Source: Sabethes cyaneus (Eukaryota; Arthropoda; Insecta; Diptera; Culicidae). From it: 64,000 nt of DNA. Of this stretch, positions 1 through 11,651 are shown in pieces. Location: NCBI RefSeq assembly GCF_943734655.1, contig NC_071353.1:80878409-80942408 (forward strand). The letters are read 5' to 3'. A program made the translations under genes and the position numbers. Under the pieces are notes generated by a model. That model ran no database searches, had not been told where the DNA came from, and saw only the letters and a list, made by a program, of their open reading frames with translations. How positions within the stretch are numbered: position 1 is the stretch's first letter; each line of letters starts with the position of its first letter.

Positions 1-42
1 CCGAGCGATATGGCTACCTGAAGGGACTACCGATAAACAGCT
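1..42 (+). pseudogene. BEL/Pao pol fragment (protease region)
   Basis: These bases are the left flank of the TTAA element and join the BEL/Pao pol sequence that resumes at about 900. No complete motif is visible in 42 bases. Assignment is by continuity with the LNNTHLLTTLK stretch at about 925, which in BEL/Pao polyproteins lies between protease and reverse transcriptase. Confidence 0.5.
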
Positions 43-46
43 TTAA

Positions 47-895
47 CCGTTATGTGTGTAACAGGGTACCCGGGTACCTTTTCAGTTTTAAAATAGTTAT
101 AACTCATTCAATTTAAAACATACGTCATTTAAATTTTCCGACATCGTAAAACTCGTTGATCTTAAGCAATTGAGGATTTTTTGGTGCATATCCATAAAGG
201 GGATTAGGAATGAGAGGCACTTGAATTTTTTTATTACGTAGGAGGGCGACAAGGGTACCCGGGTACCCATGATTTGCTATGTTTATAACTTGGGTTATCT
301 TGAACCGATTTGGATGAAACCAGTGGCATTTGATTCGTACATTTATCTAGTTTTGATTAGACAAAGCATTTGGCCATCAAATGACATGTAGTTCCCGGGA
401 ATCGGTAATTCCGGAGCAACGTTCGGTAAAACGTGGGAAGCCGCTTGTTTTGAAAGAATATCAGCTTTCAGCAAAGCTATTAGCTTTGAACTTGACATTG
501 TGGACCCTTTTTTCATCTTATTATAAAAATTGGTGACTTTAGATCGCATTGGCCATTCCAGAATCGGGTTCCTGTAGGGTTACAGATGGCCAGTTGGGTG
601 CCTAATCCAATATTAGGATTGGTTTAGCGGATCTTTTAGATGTTTTGAACTGATATGGCCAGTTTAGTACTGATTAATAATTTCGGAACTGGTTCCAAAT
701 GTAATGTAGGGTCCCGTAAATCTTTTAATAGCCAAATAGCCACATAATTCAAAACTAGATAAATTAACGAATCAAATGACACCTATTTCATCAATATCGG
801 TTTAAAATTGTTGATGTTATAACAATATCAATTTTGGGTACCCGGGTACCCTTGTCGCCCTGCTAAAGATCTTTTTTTTGTCGCACACATAACGG
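47..895. mobile_element. Foldback MITE with TTAA target duplication
   Basis: The ends match as inverted repeats starting CCGTTATGTGTG, and TTAA flanks both sides (43-46 and 896-899). Inside the termini the palindrome GGGTACCCGGGTACC occurs near each end and again at about 252-268. A second, longer inverted pair runs at about 240-355 against 749-865 (shared text such as CATTTGATTCGT and TTATCTAGTTTT). There is no coding sequence. A TTAA duplication is typical of piggyBac-type insertion, but the ends are not a canonical CCC start, so a non-autonomous relative is inferred. It interrupts the BEL/Pao pol gene. Confidence 0.75.
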
Positions 896-927
896 TTAAA
901 TCAGTAGTACCCGGAATACTCATACGA

Positions 928-1780
928 TTGAATAATACACATCTGCTGACTACGTTAAAATTAAGGGAGGGTCGGCCTCAAGAACCGATTGCTTCAAAAA
1001 CCCGTATAGGCTGGGCCGTTTATGGCAGTGTAGGGGAAGGACGCTCATTTCAACATCGACAAATACATATTTCTGCTCAGACAGACGAAAAAAATCTCCA
1101 CGATTATATTGAGATTTTTTGCAGCGGAAAGCCTTGGAATTGCAGTTGCTTCCAATGTGGAAAGTGTAGACGATCAACGAGCCCGAAAACAGAAAACTAC
1201 GGTGCGCACTGCTACCGGAAGATTTGTCACGAGTTCTCTGTGGAAATCCGACAGCATTCAATTTCCCGATAGTCGGCCGATGACTGAAAAGCGTTTGCGA
1301 TGCTTAGAAAGGCGATTAAGCAAAAACGTTGAGCTGTATGCAAACATACGTTCACAGATGGTCGAATTCCAACGTAAAGGCTACATACACAAGGCGACAG
1401 AGGACGAATTGGCAAGCTTCGATCCAGTTTGGACTTGGTACTTACCTCTTGGAATTGTGTTAAACCCAAAAAAGCCTGGAAAGGTAAGAGTTATATGGAA
1501 TGCAGCTGCCAAAATCAACGACGTGTCATTGAATTCCATGCTCCTAAAGGGACCTAATCTGTTAACACCATTACTGTGCATATTATTCCAGTTTTGACAA
1601 AGAGAAGTGGCCATTTGTGCCGGTATCGATAGAGATGTTCCAGCAAATCCTGATTCGCGAGGAAGATCGCTGTGCACAACTCTTCTTGTGGAGAGATAAT
1701 AGTAATATGGCGATAGAGATGATGGTAGCAGATGTCGCAATATTCGGCGCGACCTGTTCACCTGTGCAATCACAGTAGGG
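928..1780 (+). pseudogene. BEL/Pao retrotransposon pol: protease-RT linker and N-terminal RT
   Basis: This encoded the part of a BEL/Pao polyprotein that links protease to reverse transcriptase and then the first RT blocks. Readable stretches are LREGRPQEPIASKTRIGWAVYG, then after a frameshift near 1110-1150 a block with LGIAVASNVESVDDQRA, PMTEKRLRCLERRL, YIHKATEDEL, WYLPLGIVLNPKKPGKVRVIWN and LKGPNLLTPL. A further frame change near 1590 is followed by IREEDRCAQLFLWRD and FGATCSPVQSQ, which is the region just before the RT polymerase core. The catalytic YxDD block is absent because the copy is cut at about 1785. The same element resumes at 9403 and 13945. It has at least two frameshifts and is not functional. 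Family assignment is strong; exact clade is not determined. Confidence 0.88.
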
Positions 1781-1841
1781 TAAAGTGGTGCGCCGTGTTT
1801 GTTCCACGTTTTTGAACTTCTAGAAGACTTTGGGATCTTTT

Positions 1842-2689
1842 TACCTTTGTTATAGTATATAACAAAGGTTTAGAAATTGGTCGAAAAACACGAAACTGAT
1901 CCGAGGCCCGGAGGGCCGAATCACATATACCAATCGATAGAGCTCGACGAACTGAGCAATGTCTGTGTGTGTGTATGTGTGTGTGTGTATGTGTGTGTGC
2001 AGCTCATTTTCTATCGCCTGTTTCTCGGATATGGCTGAACCGATTTATGCGTTATTAGTCTCATTTGAAAGGTATTATTGCCGAGTATATCACTATTGAA
2101 TTGCTTCATGGTCCGATGTTTCGTTTAAAAGTTATAAGCAAAAATGTGAAAACTGCGTGACACGGTTTTCTCCGGAACCACACAACCGATTTCAATGATC
2201 TTAGTACCAAATGAAAGCTCTTGCTAAATTATAAAAGTTTTCAGGAAGTTTTATTGAAAACAAATAAGGTGTTTAAAAGTTATGCTTAAAAACGTGTTTT
2301 GACAAGGTAATAATTATCGCCTGTTTCTCAGAGATGGCCAAGCCGATTTATGCGCTATAAGTCTCATTTGAAAGGTAATATAGCCGGATAGATCACTATT
2401 GAATGGTTTTTTGATTGGTCTTTTAGTTTGAAAGTTATGAGCAATTGAAGTTACACGTTAAAATTTACAATACTTTATAGCGATTTTAACCAAGATAATT
2501 TATCTAGTTTCAATTGTTTTAGTATTAAACGAGAGGTCTTAACACTGCAAATGTATTTACCAAATTTCATAAGGATTGGTTCTACTGGTCAAAAGATATT
2601 TAAAAATGATTGATGAAATTTATTCAAGAAAACCTTAATGGCCAAACCTTTAATTGGACTAAACCTTTAAAACAGAATAATATAGTAAA
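1842..2689 (+). repeat. Repeat A, first copy (inverted partner at 4137-4989)
   Basis: It begins with the short palindromic box CCTTTGTTATAGTATATAAC, runs through a TG/GT-rich stretch at about 1961-2002, and then contains phrases such as GATGGCTGAACCGATTTATG and CTCATTTGAAAGGTA. No protein is visible. Its reverse complement is found at 4137-4989. Diverged relatives occur at about 37940-38455, 52300-52690 and (minus) 58480-58695, so this is a dispersed family with an internal GT tract. Confidence 0.85.
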
Positions 2690-4136
2690 ACCCGATTTAA
2701 TCCACCTAGTAGTGAAAGGAACCTTTGTTATACCATCTTATATGTCATTTGACATAGGCATTTTCAGTTAAAATATTATGTTTGATTTGTATTTGAATTT
2801 GTAATTTTCAGTCAAATTATATACGCATCACTTTGAACTAAATTCTTATATAAACTGTTTCTTAGGCCCAGCCGTTCTCAAGTTATTCAGATGTGAAATC
2901 TCAAAATTATCTATTGGAGTCAACACATGCAAAGTATCCGATAACCGTGTAATCGACTTTGACGGATTTGAACCAAATTTTGTCAGATTGTTCATTTTAG
3001 GTCAGAAAGCATAAATCTGAAATTTGGTGCCGATTGATACCTCCATTAGTGGTACGATTAGTAGTAGTACCTCCTTTTTAAAAAAAGACCCGTTTTGTCA
3101 AACCTTTTTATGTTTTACTTACAGATAAACCTGGAAATCTCGACCAACATGTCAAAAGGTCCAATGTGCAAATGAGAGATTCTCTTTGTGTTTCTTCTCT
3201 TATGCTTATTACGGCGGCATAAATAGATTTCAACCCAATTATTCTAAAGGATAAGCTTTCCAATAACACCAGTAACCGTTTCATGCAAAATAGACGCATT
3301 CAAGTGCATTTATGCCGCCGTAATAACCGTAAGGGACGAGTCGCAAAGAGACCTTTTGGAATGCTGCTCGTCAAATATTAGGTTTAGAAAGAAACTATTT
3401 TCACATTCAAATTCCAATTACAATCGAAAATAGTCGAGTAAAAACTGGCTTTTTGCGCTTAGCGTTTTAAGCTGGAAATGATCATTAAGAAATCGACACG
3501 TCTTCGGAATTTAATTCAACTGTTTGTTAACGCTGTGCTAGTTATCATCCATATACATCCTAGCGATAAACAATTTTCAGAGTGTATTTTAAGCTATAAA
3601 TTACTTTATAGAATATAGGAAAGCAATGAAAACATCGTATACCGAATTTTTGAGCAGATCTGATTTTAAAGTGGCTGTTAGCTTCGGGGTACAATGCTAG
3701 CCTAACAAGCCAGTCATTGTATGTTCGAATCTCGACTGATCCGTGTCGCTACAGAGTTAATAGGATCTTTGCCCTAGCCCCGTAATTTTCCTGTACTCTA
3801 ATAACCGGCTGCGAAGTCTGTCGATAAAGAAGAGTCAAGTTCTGAAGGACGTTTACACCCATGGCTTTGCTTTGCTTGATTTTAAAGTGGTTTCTTCAAA
3901 CAAATCATTAAATTTCGCAACCATTAAGAGACAGATAGTTACTATATGCAGCAAAGTTGCTTATTTTAGTGTTCTAGAATTTTTGTGAAGACGCTATTTT
4001 TTTGGACGCATGAAAAAAACAAAAATTTGTGTCACCCTATTAGGTGGATTCACGGTCACCCTAAAAGTGTAAGAAAATGTGCTATATTTTATTAATTAAC
4101 TGCTGCAAAGAAACATCCGTTGAAAAATTACACATT
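2690..4136 (+). repeat. Repeat B, first arm (inverted partner at 4990-6470)
   Basis: This 1.45-kb segment is repeated as its reverse complement at 4990-6470 with only scattered differences. It carries a tRNA-like SINE at 3675-3876. It also has a smaller internal inverted pair around TTATGCCGCCGTAATAA (about 3160-3225 against 3300-3365). A diverged relative of its 2860-3110 part is at about 16855-17090. No protein-coding sequence is recognised. Confidence 0.88.
3675..3876 (+). mobile_element. tRNA-derived SINE with 14-bp target duplication
   Basis: The head has tRNA-like pol III boxes: an A-box-like TAGCTTCGGGG and a B box GTTCGAATCTC. The tail is a short TTTGC repeat. It is flanked by the direct repeat TGATTTTAAAGTGG at 3661-3674 and 3877-3890. 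The same family is at 5249-5450 (inverted copy inside repeat B') and at 17571-17792 on the minus strand. Confidence 0.85.
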
Positions 4137-4989
4137 TTTACTATATTATTCTGTTTTAAATGTTTAGTCCAATTAAAGGTTTGGTCATTAAGGTTTTCTT
4201 GAATAAATTTCATCAATCATTTTTAAATATCTTTTGACCAGTAGAACCAATCCTTATGAAATTTGGTAAATACATTTGCAGTGTTAAGACCTCTCGTTTA
4301 ATACTAAAACAATTGAAACTAGATAAATTATCTTGGTTAAAAGCGCTATAAAGTATTGTAAATTTTAACGTGTAATTTCAATTACTCTTAACTTTCAAAC
4401 TAAAAGTCCAATCAAAAAACCATTCAACAGTGATCTATCCGGCTATATTACCTTTCAAATGAGACTAATAGCGCATAAACCGGCTTGGCCATCTCTGAGA
4501 AACAGGCGATAATTATTACCTTGTCAAAACACGTTTTTAAGCATAACTTTTAAACTACTTATTTGTTTTCAATAAAACTTCCTGATAACTTTTATAATTT
4601 AGCAAGAGCTTTCATTTGGTACTAAGATCATTGAAATCGGTTGTGTGGTTCCGGAGAAAACCGTGTCACGTAGTTTTCACATTTTTGCTTATAACTTTTA
4701 AACGAAACATCGGACCATGAAGCAATTCAATAGTGATATACTCGGCAATAATACCTTTCAAATGAGACTAATAACGCATAAATCGGTTCAGCCATATCCG
4801 AGAAACAGGCGATAGAAAATGAGCTGCACACACACATACACACACACATACATACACACACACAGACATTGCTCAGTTCGTCGAGCTCTATCGATTGGTA
4901 TATGTGATTCGGCCCTCCGGGCCTCGGGTCAGTTTCGTGTTTTTCGACCAATTTCTAAACCTTTGTTATATACTATAACAAAGGTAAAA
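4137..4989 (-). repeat. Repeat A', inverted copy of 1842-2689
   Basis: It is the reverse complement of repeat A, ending in the same CCTTTGTTATATACTATAAC box. It occupies the spacer between the two arms of repeat B, so the A pair and the B pair are interleaved rather than nested. Confidence 0.85.
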
Positions 4990-6470
4990 ATGTGTAATTT
5001 TTCAACGGATGTTTCTTTGCAGCAGTTAATTAATAAAATATAGCACATTTTCTTACACTTTTAGGGTGACGGTGAATCCACCTAATAGGGTGACACAAAT
5101 TTTTATTTTTTACATGCGTCCAAAAAAATAGCGTCTTCACAAAAATTCTAGAACACTAAAATAAGCAACTTTGCTGCATATAGTAACTATCTATCTCTTA
5201 CTGGTTGCGAAATTTAATGATTTGTTTGAAGAAACCACTTTAAAATCAAGCAAAGCAAAGCCATGGGTGTAAACGTCCTTCAGAACTTGACCCTTCTTTA
5301 TCGACAGACTTCGCAGCCGGTTATTAGAGTACAGGAAAATAACGGGGCTAGGGCAAAGATCCTATTAACTCTGTAGCGACACCGATCAGTCGAGATTCGA
5401 ACATACAATGACTGGCTTGTTAGGCTAGCATTGTACCCCGAAGCTAACAGCCACTTTAAAATCAGTTCTGCTCAAAAATTCTGTACACGATGTTATCATT
5501 GCTTTCCTATGTTCTATAAAGTAATTTAGTAGGTTAAAATACACTCTGAAAATTGTTTATCGCTAGGATGCATATGGATGATAACTAGCACAGCGTTAAC
5601 AAACAGTTGAATTAAATTCCGAAAACGTGTCGATTTTTTTATGATCATTTCCAGCTCAAAACGCTAAAAAAAGCCAGTTTTTACTCGACTATTTTCGATT
5701 GTAATTGGAATTTGAATGTGAAAATAGTTTCTTTCTAAACCTAATATTTGACGAGCAGCATTCCAAAAGGTCCAATGTGCAAATGAGAGATTCTCTTTGC
5801 GACTCGTCTCTTACGGTTATTACAGCGGCATAATGCTCTTGAATGCGTCTATTTTGCATGAAACGGTTACTGGTGTTATTGGAAAGCTTATCCTTTAGAA
5901 TAATTGGGTTGAAATGTATTTATGCCGCCGTAATAAGCATAAGAGAAGAAACGCAAAGAGAATCTCTCATTTGCACATTGGACCTTTTGACATGTTGGTC
6001 GAGATTTCCAGGTTTATCTGTAAGTAAAAAATAAAAAGGTTTGATAAAACGGGTCTTTTTTTAAAAAGGAGGTACTACTACTAATCGTACCACTAATGGA
6101 GGTATCAATCGGCACCAAATTTCAGATTTATGCTTTCTGACCTAAAATGAACAATCTGACAAAATTTGGTTCAAATCCGTCAAAGTCGATTACACGGTTA
6201 TCGGATACTTTGCATGTGTTGACTCCAATAGATAATTTTGAGATTTCACATCTGAATAACTTGAGAACGGCTGGGCCTAAGAAACAGTTTATATAAGAAT
6301 TTAGTTCAAAGTGATACGTATATAATTTGACTCTGTCAGTTTTATGAAAATTACAAATTCAAATACAAAGCAAAAATAATATTTGAGCTGGAAATGCCCA
6401 TACCAAATGACATATAAGATGGTGTAACAAAGGTTCCTTTCACCACAAGGTGAATTAAATCGGGTTTTTA
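4990..6470 (-). repeat. Repeat B', inverted copy of 2690-4136
   Basis: It is the reverse complement of repeat B, including the SINE (here 5249-5450, minus strand, with CCACTTTAAAATCA duplications at 5235-5248 and 5451-5464). Arms of about 1.45 kb separated by about 850 bp make a large foldback structure. Confidence 0.88.
5249..5450 (-). mobile_element. tRNA-derived SINE, copy within repeat B'
   Basis: Mirror copy of the SINE at 3675-3876 with the same pol III boxes and the same target duplications. It was therefore copied together with repeat B rather than inserted independently. Confidence 0.85.
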
Positions 6471-7500
6471 CACTTACTCGTGGTGAAATTTCCTAACAAA
6501 AACCAGTATTTTTTTGTTATTTTTGACAATTTTTGACAAGAGTCAAAATCATTATGTGAGGCAGAACGCCAAAGACCGTGGACAAAACGCACCAAGTTTG
6601 CCCAGATAGGCGTTAAAAGCAACTAAAAAATTTACATTCAATAACGTATTGTATAAACTCCTAATGTAACAAACGCTATAACGAACGCTTCCGCCATTTC
6701 GACAGCCTAGTTGTCGAAATGGCGGAAGCGTTCGTTATAGCGTTGGTTACATACAGTCAAAATAATCCGCACATAACTAATGGAAAATTTCCATATGAAA
6801 ATCCTTATCATTATTATGTGCCACACATAAACACAATCCGCCCAGAAGTACACATGAAAATTATATGCATATGAATAGTATGTGCAAATTTTAATGGTAA
6901 ATTTTAAGAACACATAAATGGTAACTGTTTGGCACATAAAGTTAATTTACTTGGCACATGGATAAAATCTATGTGTGAAACACATAGAACCTATACGAAA
7001 AGTTTTCTCAGTGTACGCTGGTTTGCTGGGAAACAATGGATTCATATCTCAACATAATTGGCAATAAAATTTAATCATCTACTTTTCTCCAATTGATGTG
7101 TGTTGAAATATTGTAAGTTAAACAATGTACAATTAGGTTAAAGGCAAATTCTTAGTCCTATACAATACATAATATTGCTACATTTTTAATAAATAATCCG
7201 AAACAAAAGATGTACTGCAAATTAAAAATATTTTATACCTGTTCGATCCCGCTGTGATGCATTCTACCCCTGTTTTGTATTTTGAAGTTTTTTGCAATAT
7301 ATGTGAAAAACATGCCTAGGTAATGCTGTTTTTGTGATGAATCATCGAGTATGACAGTATATCAATAAGATTGCTTTTACATTCTACACAATTATGAATT
7401 AGCTTGTTTTACACCAAAATAAAATGCGCATTCATAATTTTACCAAATAGTTTCCGCGTTTTTAAACAATTAATAGCATGACCCCTCACAGTGATGCAAA
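6471..7500. other. AT-rich interval without recognised gene
   Basis: No coding sequence is supported. It contains a striking perfect hairpin at 6672-6744 and an AT-rich stretch rich in CACATAA/TTATGTG words at 6770-7000. The rest shows nothing recognisable. Confidence 0.5.
6672..6744. repeat. Perfect 33-bp inverted repeat with 7-nt spacer
   Basis: The arms at 6672-6704 and 6712-6744 are exact reverse complements; the inner ends read CATTTCGACA and TGTCGAAATG. With one mismatch the pairing extends outward through GTAAC/GTTAC to about 6664-6752. It may be a tiny foldback element or a cruciform-forming site. Confidence 0.9.
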
Positions 7501-7877
7501 CCCAGCTAGCATTTTCATATGTATAAAAAAGGTAAAAATCAGCATTACGTACAGATATACATGCTAAATAAATCGTATTTCATGCGCAAAATTGGCATAT
7601 CCGTACTATTTTGGAGGCGATATATGTGATTACGAATAATTTTGAGCGTTACGACTATATAAGTATTTATATACGATAATATCCGATTAAGCGCGAGTCG
7701 CTCCGTACTACTCTACGATTCTGTGCTGAATATCGTATGTATGTCAGTCATTATCATTAAATACGACAAAAAATCAACTTGATCCCACTTTATCCAGCTT
7801 TAGTTACGATTTCGAGTTTGTTAGGAGATATTTACGATAGTTTTCGTACATTGATATACGAGTTGGTGCTAGCTGGG
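7501..7877. mobile_element. MITE with CCCAGCTAGCA termini
   Basis: It starts CCCAGCTAGCA and ends TGCTAGCTGGG, giving an 11-bp perfect terminal inverted repeat on a 377-bp AT-rich body without coding capacity. No clear target duplication is visible. It abuts the LTR of the CsRn1-like fragment. Confidence 0.7.
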
Positions 7878-7890
7878 AGGTCTCCACACT

Positions 7891-8069
7891 TGTGATATAA
7901 AATTATATAAAAATGAAAAGGCTTTACTAAATACACTCACACATCTTTCTACCAACTCGATCATGTAATGATAAGCAAATATAGTTTAGTTCGATTTAGA
8001 CAATCAAGCGAGACAGTCATTCTGCCGTCCGAAAGATCGTCCATCTACCTGTAGGCCCAAGTCCCTACA
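7891..8069 (+). mobile_element. Short 5' LTR of a CsRn1-like Ty3 element
   Basis: The proposed LTR starts TGTGAT, has a TATA-like TATATAA at 7904-7910 and ends CCTACA just before a primer-binding site. No second LTR copy is seen in the window, so the left boundary is inferred from the TG start only. Confidence 0.55.
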
Positions 8070-8071
8070 AC

Positions 8072-8085
8072 TGGTGACCCCGACA
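8072..8085 (+). promoter_or_regulatory. Retrotransposon primer-binding site
   Basis: TGGTGACCCCGACA lies 2 bases after the LTR end. It fits a tRNA 3' end complement of the kind used by CsRn1-clade Ty3 elements (tRNA-Trp in described members; from memory of the family). Confidence 0.65.
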
Positions 8086-8272
8086 TTTTTTTTTCTCGTT
8101 ATCATCGAGATTTCCAGCCGTGGGCTGGTTCATCTCGCGACCCCGACATGATTGTCGCGATAATATACTACTTTTAATCTTGAATTGGCGAATTTCTGAC
8201 GGTTCGTCACTCCGCGAACGCAAAAAATTCGATTCCGAATAGTAAAAGTTAGATCCCCAATCGAAACCGCGT

Positions 8273-9402
8273 GTGAAAATTGTAATGGCGCAGAACACCG
8301 ATTGCCATGGCGATGGCGGTCAGCTCGTTAAAGAAGAGAGCACAAACGCCAAAGAACCAACGGTCATTGCTAAAATCCACTTCCCGGAGTTTGATCCGGA
8401 TGACATTGAGACCTGGTTTATTTGTCTCGAAGCCGCATTTACCGTGAACGCGATCAAAAACGACCGGTCCAAGTTCAACGCGGTAATTGTCGCATTAGGC
8501 TTGCGCGCAAAGTATGTGCATTCAGTGATTGCTAAGTGTAATGAGGCTAATACTAATGACAAGTACGATACCCTGAAAACAGCTGTAATCGGACATTTTC
8601 GACCTTCGGAAACCCAGCGGTTGACTAGCCTTTTTCCGGAGTGACTCTAGGAGACAAGAAGCCAAGCGTCCTCTTATCTGAAATGCGTCGTTTAGGCGGA
8701 ACTGGTTGCACCGACAGCGTACTGGCTAACCTATGGTTGCGGGCACTTCCTACCACAGCCAGTTCTATTATAGCCGCTTTGTCGGATGCTACCTTAGACC
8801 AACAAGCGAGTGTAGCGGACAAGATTTTAGATGTGCCCCGAGAGCAGATTTCTTCCGTGCGATTGCACGGAACTGATTGCTGAACGATCATCATTTGCAG
8901 CAATCGAACAAAGGATAGAAGCACTATCGCGTCGTTTAGATGAAGCATTGTCATGTAACTTTCGTAGACAAGATGGACGAAAAAGTCGCTCACGCAACCG
9001 TTCATTCAATAGACGTGAAGGAACCCCAGCTATAAGTAACACTCCTCGCCGTTGGATCTGCTGGTTTCACTACAAGTATGGTGCCCAGGCCCAAAAGTGC
9101 GAGAAAATCAAAAGCGACAATCCGAATGCCAAGTGCATTTTTTTCGATGGGAGCCTCGAAGTTTACACTCGCCCCAGAGAGAATTAAAGTCAACATCTAC
9201 TAAAACCAACAACGCACCCAATCAGAAGACTAGTAGATACCACAGCCAGCAGACGAATATCCAGAGAATCCACATCCATGATTTAAAAACCTCGAATAAA
9301 TACCTTATCGACACCGGAGCTGACGTATCGGTCGTCCCGCTATCTCCAAGAGAACGTCTTACCCCTAGAGCATCGCATCAACTTTTCGCCGCAAACGGTA
9401 CT
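8273..9402 (+). pseudogene. CsRn1-like Ty3 gag and protease, truncated and frameshifted
   Basis: It encoded the Gag of a Ty3-type element and the start of Pol. The gag reads KIHFPEFDPDDIETWFICLE and KFNAVIVALGL, then after a frameshift at about 8640 TLGDKKPSVLLSEMRRL and LANLWLRALP. After another at about 8830 come an Arg/Ser-rich stretch and the zinc-binding block CWFHYKYGAQAQKC, whose spacing is characteristic of CsRn1-clade Gag. The aspartic protease follows in another frame with YLIDTGADVSVVPLSP. The fragment stops at about 9402, where BEL/Pao sequence begins in the next bases. RT, RNase H, integrase and the 3' LTR are missing. At least three frame changes make it non-functional. Confidence 0.87.
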
Positions 9403-10057
9403 TTGGAGCGATTCTTCTACTGTTTGTGCGAGGATAAGGTTAGATTTCCGTCGTTATAGTCCGTATGCCGCCTTTCGAGTGAACGAGATATTAGATTTGT
9501 CGAGAGTTGCGGAATGGAGGTGGGTCCCGACACGACTGAACATCGCAGATGAAGCAACGAAGTGGGCAAAAGGTCAATCTTTCGAGTCTGATAGTCGGTG
9601 GTTTAGAAGTCCAGATTTCCTCTATGATAATGAAATAGAATGGCCAGGCGAGTCACACGATATACATGAGACTGCGGAAGAATTTCGTCCGGCTTGCTTG
9701 TTCGCGCATTTCGTTCGTAAACCTTGCGTAGCAATGGAACGATTTTCTAAGTGGGAACGTCTTTTGCGTTGCGTCGCATACATGCATCGTTTCATAGATA
9801 ACTGCCAACTTATGTTCCTAAAGATTCCTCGAAAGACTGGTGTTTTAACAAGCGACGAACTACATAAAGCGGAACGGAGCCTGTGGAAAATTGCACAAAC
9901 GGACAAGTTTTCGGATAAATTAATCAAGCTTGAGCGAAATCTGAAGTTAAAAAACGGCGAGCAACAGGGATTGTGTGGCGGAAGTGACATTGCAGCAGCG
10001 CACAGTGGCGCCAGTCAGAACAAAACTGAGACAAAACTAAAAAAGTTGGTAAAGTAG
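9403..10057 (+). pseudogene. BEL/Pao pol: end of RNase H and start of integrase
   Basis: This continues the BEL/Pao element of 928-1780. It opens with WSDSSTV, a block from the RNase H domain, followed by FRRYSPYAAFRVNEILDLS, EWRWVPTRLNIADEATKW, WFRSPDFLY and the linker to integrase with FSKWERLLRCVAYMHRFI and LTSDELHKAERSLWKIAQ. The frame is open over most of its length but ends at 10057 at the edge of the next inserted block. Relative to an intact BEL/Pao pol, the rest of RT and much of RNase H is absent between 1780 and 9403. The junction therefore marks a deletion or replacement, not a simple insertion. Confidence 0.88.
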
Positions 10058-10784
10058 CATGGAACTTACATATTTTAATTATAACTGTGAACTAAATTGA
10101 CTACTTAAACTAAAAGTTTTCAAATATTAAAAGAATCAATAATTAAGATGCTTCTAAACGAATTTTCTAAGAAAAGTTTTATAAGTATTTGAACTATTAT
10201 TTTTATTTTGTATTTTTTTGCAGTGGGATAATTAGGAGAAGTAGTAATGACCTTAAAACACTCTGCATTCCATAACATTGTGCCACATTCAAAAAAAAAT
10301 TTGAAATTTTAAAAATAGCGCTTTCTCCAGCGAATAATCATGTTTATTCACTAAAATTTGAATATCATCGAATCACTTCGTTTCTGCTAATCTAGTACCT
10401 ACCTTTAGCTGCTAAAGGATTTACTTGTAAAAATATCTATAATAGTATGGATAGAATAAATAAATGGTTCAATAAAATACCACATTTTGGATATTGGCGT
10501 AAATCTGCGCAAAATGCGGATATGGTTTTTGGAAAGTAGACTAAATTCTACATAAAATATGAAAAAATTTCGGACGGTCCCAAAAAAGATGCTCAACTTT
10601 GAAAATGCGTAGTCACATATGTGTCACTATTTTGAGATTTGAGGTAAAAATATTTTTGAGTGTACTTGGTTTTTGTCAATCTGCAAAATAAGATGCTGAT
10701 CTTTAACCGTTTCAATACCAAATCACGTTTCCTTTGTATGCAAATACCAAATAGGAGACGATTAAAAAGAGATGAATGAAAAAA
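10058..10784. other. AT-rich interval without recognised gene
   Basis: This is low-complexity AT-rich DNA between the BEL/Pao fragment and the E1 repeat. No repeat partner or coding sequence is recognised. Confidence 0.4.
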
Positions 10785-11214
10785 ATCAGAGGGGTTGTGC
10801 ACAAGACACGACCGCATAGGTGACGTAGGACCACATAAGTCTCTTTGTAGCGATAGTAGGATGTATCCATGTATATACAAGCTACATACGTAACGTTTAT
10901 CAAAGTAGAAACATTGTATACATTCAATCCTCAACCGATTTTGGAGTTATATCCATGAATTGATTGAATATATTTTATTAAAACGAAACCAAGTCAGTAA
11001 CTAAACCAAACAGTAAATAAATTTTTATGTTTTTTTTGTATGGGCTTATCACTTGGACCACAACATTATTGATCTATTGTAATGTTGCCCGGGTGTATGC
11101 TGTATTCTGCACTGCATTTCTGTGCTTTATCGTTATTGAGTAAACGATAAGCTTATATTTTTTTTATGTGTGCTTATGTGTGTGAGGGTTTTACCCTTGC
11201 TGCGATGCATGCCC

Positions 11215-11500
11215 TACTATACCAAACCTGTTTCGCCTCGTTATAGTTAGAACTGGTGAGTCCTCATGATGTTTAAAACCATTACCTCAATAGGTCCTCA
11301 TACCAGTATACTCTAACTATAAGAAGCGTCTTCGGGATAATGTAGAACTCAACATGAAGGAAGGCTGATGAGGGGCCTGAGAAGAAACCCATGCTAAAGT
11401 CACTTTGATATCGAATGGCCTGATTCTACTAAGATTCGAACCCACGACCATTCGCTTGTCAAAGCAGACTCGGTAACCTTGCGGCTACAGAGCCCTCTAT
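11215..11500 (-). mobile_element. tRNA-derived SINE, second family
   Basis: Read on the minus strand the head is CTCTGTAGCCGCAAGGTTAC (A-box-like) followed by the B box GGGTTCGAATC at about 11430-11440. A body of about 220 bp follows. The anticodon region is not tRNA-like enough for a functional tRNA. No clean target duplication was identified, so the tail end is approximate. Confidence 0.65.
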
Positions 11501-11651
11501 ATGTGTTTCTGTGACTCTATGTTTCTACGTTGAATAGTGCTTTTCCTCTGGTAATCGGTAGACGGTACGCGCGAGTTTTCAAAAAGTTGAAATTTTGCGC
11601 AACTTTTCTGCGGCTTAAAAAAAAACACTGATAAAGCATTTACAACCTGCA

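Noticed and set aside
11430..11500. tRNA gene on the minus strand
   Set aside because: A- and B-box-like motifs are present, but the full cloverleaf is not evident and a SINE body follows; called a tRNA-derived SINE.
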